In this document: in pieces, positions 59,312 through 64,000 of the stretch
How the letters are laid out: each line of letters opens with the position of its first letter
How positions within the stretch are numbered: position 1 is the stretch's first letter
Source of the DNA: Mesocentrotus franciscanus
Lineage: Eukaryota; Echinodermata; Echinoidea; Camarodonta; Strongylocentrotidae
Assembly: GCA_037976565.1 (NCBI GenBank)
Contig: CP137683.1
Span: forward strand, 5,992,321-6,056,320
DNA length: 64,000 nt
Reading direction: 5' to 3'
The notes under the pieces: model-generated
Databases searched by the model: none
Seen by the model: the letters and a program-made list of their open reading frames with translations, nothing else
Told to the model about the DNA's origin: nothing
Translations under genes and position numbers: made by a program

Positions 59312-60101
59312 ATGCTAGGAGTCCACTGGGCCGGCGCCAGTTGGTGCCAGTTTGCGCCAATGCAATTTACTGTGGCGCCTAGTGTCGCCAATAAGGTGCC
59401 TAGTGGCGTGTAGTGGCTCAAACTGCCTCCCAACTGGCTCGTGGTGGCCCGTAACGGCACCAAATTTAAATGTGGCGGCAAGAAAATTTCAAAATGTTTG
59501 AAACTTTCGTCGCGCCACTTGCATCGAGCAATCAGCGCCAAGTGTCCGCCAAGTGGCACCAAATGGCGCGAACATATCGCCCTTTGGCGCAAACAATCCG
59601 CCTATTGGAATCCACTGGAATCCACTGGAATCCACTGGAACCCACTGGAATCCACTGGAATGTAATGGCGCGCGCCAAGTTGCGCCAATGAGATTCATAC
59701 AGCAGCTGAGGAGGGTCTGAACCATTTAGCCGATGGCCGGTATTTATATAGTCGGCAAGTAGCGCCAAGCGGCGGCAAGTTCAAACCAATTTGGCGACCT
59801 TTGGCACAAACTAATCACCAAGTGGCGCAAAGTAGCCGTCTATTGGCGCGAATGGCGCCAACAGGGTGAATTTTGGAATCAAATGGCCGTGTAATGGCGC
59901 GAACTGGCGCAAACTGGCGCAACATTTTGGAGCAAGCCGGGTGGCATTTGGCGCACGCCATATGGCACCCAGTTTATTCCACTTGGCGACACATGCCGAG
60001 CGGACATTAATTCGGCGCCACAGCGAGCCACTACGCGCCAATCACATAATCTTTGGCGCGAACTGGCACCAACTGGCGCTGGCCCAGTGGACTCCTAGCA
60101 T
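59312..60101. mobile_element. Foldback element built of TTGGCGCCAA-type units
   Basis: Terminal arms 59312-59360 and 60053-60101 are inverted with 47 of 49 bases identical, starting ATGCTAGGAGTCCACTGGGC. The 790-bp interior is almost entirely degenerate TGGCGCCAA, GGCGCGAACTGGCGCC and AAGTGGCGC units in both orientations. A 10-bp array GGAATCCACT (five copies, 59607-59656) resembles the GGAGTCCACT of the terminus. Frames in this region are artefacts. No target duplication could be fixed. Confidence 0.88.
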
Positions 60102-60948
60102 GATTGGCTGTGTATGTCCAGAGTAGGTTGCATGCATGGCTGATTCTATCTTCTAGAGTTCATTCAACAGTCTTTTGTATTGGTATTCCATTACATGAGA
60201 TACATTTGCTGTTTGGGAGAGATTTTACATTCTTGGTCTTCTCTTTAGTTTTCTTTTTGCTTTGGTATACAAAATCCGGCAACATTAAAGGTTAAAGAAA
60301 GCTCTCATCTAAAATTCCATCACCCATAGTTATGGTGGGTAGCTCGGGTAGCTCGGGAATGCCAAAAATTAGTTGGGAAATTACATGTTTTACTTACCTT
60401 TGTAAGCCTCTTATTATCTTATTTTTTAACCTGACATGAAAACATACGCCAATGATAGTCTATAAGTGTTTGTGTGTCTTTATCCTCGGTATATTCCTTT
60501 CACATATGGTAATGCGCTTGTCTTTACGATATAATTATAACCATTAATGTGATTATGGATGAGGCTTGGCCCGAGGGGCTATGATGTTTAGTGATGACGA
60601 TCATGATACCCATTGGAGATAGTCCAAAGCGATTCTTGGAGGATGCGATCCCAGTGGCGTCTAAACCAATCTCATATGCTTCCAAATCATCTCCAAGCTG
60701 CCTTTTCCATTACCCTTAATAGGATTCGGGGGTGTCAGCAAGGAGATCGATAATTCGGTGTCACTTATTTACGATATAATTAGGCTCGGCCAAAAAAGTA
60801 CACCGGTTGGAGCAGTAAGTGCTAATTGGAAATTGGAAGGTCTGTTGTGTTAGTGCTATAAGTTCTGGCAGTAAGGTTAGGATTGTTATTTTTTAGATTA
60901 CGTTTAGTTTTAGGGTTAGGGTAAGGGCTAGGTACAGAGGAATAAGGA
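60102..60948. other. No gene; telomere-like TTAGGGTTAGGG at 60910
   Basis: A short TTTTAGGGTTAGGGTAAGGG at about 60909-60928 resembles the animal telomere unit, but only two units are intact. Confidence 0.5.
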
Positions 60949-61340
60949 ATTATTTATTTATTTATTTATTAAAACATCTTTTAACAGGATAACATTAATC
61001 AGCTTGCAGGCTATTTGACATAATGGTCCTGCATAAAGAAGGAAAATAAAAATTTAAGAACTGACAATAAGAGTATTTACAAGGAAAAAGCAGTTTTATA
61101 CAAACGGTAACAAATAGAAATAACATAAATAGGAAAGAAAACATTAGGGAAAAACGGAAAGAGGGAAAAAAAAGATATGCATACATCTTGAGGAAAAATA
61201 CATCGATGGATAAGTGGATCTACAGAAATTATTGACAAGTGTAGTATAATCAATTAGAAAATGAAAATAAAAATAGAACAAGAAATGTCTTAGCAGCTAC
61301 ATAGGCCTCGACCAAACAATTACATAAGATGTACATCTAA
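60949..61340 (-). mobile_element. Probable LINE 3' end, minus strand
   Basis: On the minus strand the end reads GTTAAAAGATGTTTTAAT then (AAAT)n (60949-60970), preceded by GACCATTATGTCAAATAGCC and TGCAAGCTGATTAATGTTAT. This organisation, an AT-rich UTR ending in a simple AAAT tail, fits the 3' end of a LINE. No coding sequence was identified, so the call is tentative. Confidence 0.4.
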
Positions 61341-61950
61341 TAAACAACGTAATGTATTATCCGTGGAGCAATTGACGCCCTAGAATGTTTCTGGAAAACT
61401 CCTTCTCAAACAATATTCAAATGAGTGTTAATTTTTGAATAAATGTTTAAAACATGTTTAACACTGGAATCTTATGTTTCAGTGTTTACATATTTCACTC
61501 ACTATACAGGTGTAATTTGATGACGTTACAAAAATACATATAATAATCGCACTGAAAATCTAAAGGGTTTGTGATGGATTCAGCGTAACTCGAGACATCA
61601 CGCATTGACTTTGGGCATTTATGCAGTCGCCCTTTTGAAGGGAAGGAAATTGCAATCTTATAATTGTACGTATGCGCATGCTCCCTCCCCTTCCATCTGG
61701 TAATTCGACATTGGCCCATGTTGGCAATCATTCCTCAAACTCCGGAAGGTTGTGTTTCATACATATGCATTCTTTAACAGTCTTTATGACTCATGTCATC
61801 TCTTTGCCTTATTATATTTGAAACAATTGAATAGCAATGTGATTCTTTTTTCTCCAAGAATACAATTACGCAGAGATGGAAATTTGAGCATTTTCCATCA
61901 ATGTGATTCGCTTACTGATTACAGCCGATTTTTCACGTCTTATATAAGGA
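61341..61950. other. No recognisable feature
   Basis: AT-rich unique-looking DNA; frames without motif. Confidence 0.5.
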
Positions 61951-62060
61951 GTTACGATTCGATCCGAATCAATCACAAATCCTCTACTCCATCGCAAGTT
62001 TGCATTCCCCTATCTTTTATTTTCATAGTTACGATTGATATCAATCGCAAAAAGTTGCGA
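61951..62060. repeat. 77-bp-spaced GTTACGATT palindromic repeats
   Basis: GTTACGATTCGATCCGAATC (61951) recurs as GTTACGATTGATATCAATCG (62028), the second containing the perfect palindrome GATTGATATCAATC. CGCAA / TTGCG motifs surround both. It may be part of a small palindromic MITE, but outer ends were not found. Confidence 0.5.
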
Positions 62061-62536
62061 TGAATTGCAACTTTTTTTTTTATTAGAAGGGGCCCAGGAA
62101 TCATAATATTCAATTTATTATTATTGTGGCTAGTCTCAAGTGCATCGAGATATTGAGAACAGAAACGAAAAAAAATTGAAGTAATTGATTAAGAACTAAA
62201 TTGGTATTCCTGCTCTGTCTGTTTGAAAATAAAATTGTCTCTGTAGGGAATATGGTCACAAGAATAGCTGAAAAATAAATGTTATTATGTTCACAATTAC
62301 ACGTTACTTGTCGATTTTTTGAACACTGCCATTCGTTTTTTCATTGCCCCAAACGACATATGAACTTTGCTATTTTAACTGTAATGTAATAATATATATG
62401 TATGTTTTGATAAAATAATTTAAAAAGTTTGAACATGTACCATGTGTACAGTCTATACGTAGTATTATATACATAACGCATGCGCCCTGAAGTATTGATA
62501 TTGTGCCAGGCGTTTTTAAAATCAGGTAATTACTGC
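62061..62536. other. No recognisable feature
   Basis: AT-rich DNA with a T10 run at 62072. No gene or element identified. Confidence 0.5.
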
Positions 62537-62700
62537 TTTGTGCAACACAATAGCTTTGCAAATTTTTCCATTTCCGGTAATGATGAGCTCCATGAAAATC
62601 CTCTAAACACCGGAATGGATTAATCTTGCACTGGGAACAGTAACATAATCTTAAGCGTTTGGTATCTATCCCATGATAAAAAAATGTGGCACATGGAGAC
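62537..62700 (+). repeat. Dispersed repeat, copy B (pairs with 1460-1622)
   Basis: Same-strand match to 1460-1622, including GATTAATCTTGCACTGGGAA and AATGTGGCACATGGAG. It ends about 20 bp before the TTAA of the next element. Confidence 0.7.
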
Positions 62701-62726
62701 TAATTGTCTGGCATATATAGACTTAA

Positions 62727-63778
62727 AGACCTTCTCCGATGAAAATACAACTATACATCAATGGAAAGCTGGGGGGCATTTCATCAACATTTGTCCACCG
62801 ACAACTGTCAGCGCTGACTAAATTTGACCAATCAGAGGCCTGGAAAATAGTCGGTGACAATAAAATTGTCGGTGAAAATGATATTTATTAATTTTAGTCG
62901 GTGAAAACCACCGACTAATTGCTTCATGAAACGCCCCCCCCCCTGATTGGACGTAGAATACAGAAAAATACACATACAACTTATGTTTCATTTCGTTATT
63001 GAACAATAAGCAGATAAAGACTTCATATTCAGCCCCGTCTGATCGAATTTGGGGTAAGCAGATGACAAATAAGCCGCTATCGTGATGACGTCACCCTATG
63101 TAGAGCAGCCAGCTCGGTCATACGTCGCGACCGGCCAGCCATGCAAATAACAATTGTGCGCGAGTAATTGTTTTAGAAAGTTTGTGAAAGTTTATGATAG
63201 TTTTGAATCGTTTTGAATTCTTCAACTATATCCTAAATCTAAAATTTAAAGGGAGTGGATTTGATACTAGAAGGGTTTTGAAAAGTCCGCTAATCGGTAT
63301 ACCTAGTAACAGTAGACTAGATCTATAAATATCGCTCGCCCAGAGTACACATGTACCATAAACCCATGTCTTTGCAAGCCGGCGCATCAGCGCAGGCTGA
63401 CCGCGCCCGTTCTACAGTACCCAGGTGCAAGATGTTGTGTGTCCCGACAGGTTGTGTACGTATCCGGAATTATGTTTGAAAATATTATAAAGCACAAATG
63501 TTCATGATGGTCGGTGCTATTTAATAAATATCTTTTGTTAAATCCAAAGGCAAAATAGTGTATATCCTCTACATATGCTGACGTCATCAAGTCCTCTTCT
63601 GTTTTTCGTGAGATTATTTCCGGGTTTTGATGCTCTTGAATTCAAGCTTTCAAACAATTATTTCTCCTCTGCATGACACTTTGTGAGCAAATAGTAACAA
63701 TTACTGTATTCTATGACTCATAAGCTTCAGTTTGATATATGATTTATCCATTTCATTTTTTCAGTTCGGAGATGGTCT
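62727..63778. mobile_element. TTAA-flanked element, long copy, with nested MITE
   Basis: TTAA at 62723-62726 and 63779-63782 flank ends AGACCTTCTCCGATG and, reverse-complemented, AGACCATCTCCGAAC. The left end aligns with the reverse complement of the right end of the 46397 element (ATACAACTATACATCAATGG). The right end aligns with its left end (TGAAAAAATGAAATGG..). At 1052 bp, including a 173-bp insertion, it is longer than the 472-bp relative. It holds a segment (63485-63551) also found at 49731. No transposase frame was found. Confidence 0.8.
62771..62943. mobile_element. Nested MITE with GGGGGGCATTTCAT ends
   Basis: The left end is GGGGGGCATTTCATCAACAT and the right end reverse-complemented is GGGGGGCGTTTCATGAAGCA. 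Internal GTCGGTGA / TCACCGAC repeats occur on both sides. It interrupts a sequence that is continuous in the relative at 46397: AAAGCTGAATGAACATAGAA there versus AAAGCT [element] TGATTGGACGTAGAA here. This shows it is an insertion. The target duplication is short, perhaps CT, and blurred by the C run. Confidence 0.8.
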
Positions 63779-64000
63779 TTAAATTCCGACAAAAACACAT
63801 ACAATATTTAGTCTCATCCACTCGCGGACCACAATGATGTGACGACAATCATTTCTTTATACGATCGGGCTTATTGGAGTCGATGAAAAACTACAAGGGA
63901 TGTAGTAAGAAATTCAAATACACCAGACAACATGAGAGGAAATATACCCACTCACTGCCAATAAATACTGGCACAAACGTATATAAAATATCGACAAAGA

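Noticed and set aside
60905..60930. Interstitial telomere
   Set aside because: Only two intact TTAGGG units; too short to support.

Overview
This is an AT-rich, intron- and repeat-type animal sequence, not bacterial. Long open reading frames, operons and ribosome-binding sites are absent. Microsatellites, tRNA-derived SINEs, LINE 3' ends, a Penelope-like retroelement and many small terminal-inverted-repeat (TIR) elements are everywhere. The mix of SINE cores, TTAA-target elements, hAT-type elements with CAGTGGCGGATCC / CAGGGGCGTAGC ends and Penelope remnants suggests a marine invertebrate deuterostome, probably an echinoderm or relative. That placement is an inference from repeat style; no host gene was recognised to confirm it.

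No host protein-coding gene can be called. Apart from the retroelement remnants, the short reading frames look like chance frames or frames running through simple repeats and mobile elements. One 66-bp exon-like segment (39218-39283) with good splice-site context is the only candidate. The window is best read as intergenic DNA or the inside of very large introns.

Layout. 1-10 kb: a 109-bp tandem repeat at the window edge, a TA tract, a TTAA-type MITE at 4562-5010, and a half-kilobase polypurine minisatellite (about 5.9-6.4 kb). 9.3-14.7 kb: two short tandem repeats, a MITE with 21-bp perfect TIRs between 14-bp direct repeats (10511-10682), a long ATT microsatellite, and an ACAAACGT-type array. 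20.6-22.6 kb: a MITE and an array of CGTAA-type units that switches strand twice. 24-30 kb: a cluster of five tRNA-derived SINEs. 31-37 kb: a TTAA MITE, a hAT MITE with exact 8-bp target duplication, an exact 500-N assembly gap, inverted blocks of a 154-bp satellite around a LINE 3' end, a foldback element of CGATAAACACTGTTTATCG-like palindromes, and a decayed CR1/L2-like LINE. 38-44 kb: a 521-bp element with perfect 48-bp TIRs and a CpG/CCAAT-rich core, a second hAT MITE, a SINE relic, another MITE, a 195-bp hairpin and a LINE C-terminal fragment. 46-55 kb: a TTAA element, simple repeats, a 111-bp TA MITE, the Penelope-like element and an 892-bp TA element. 59-64 kb: a second foldback element (TTGGCGCCAA units) and a TTAA element with a nested MITE.

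The most unusual feature is a set of sequence islands built almost wholly from short degenerate sub-repeats. At least two are bounded by clear terminal inverted repeats, and a third changes strand internally. Their sequences are unrelated but their architecture is shared, and it resembles the sub-repeat foldback (TU) elements known from sea urchins. All comparisons were made by eye; identities are approximate unless a count is given.
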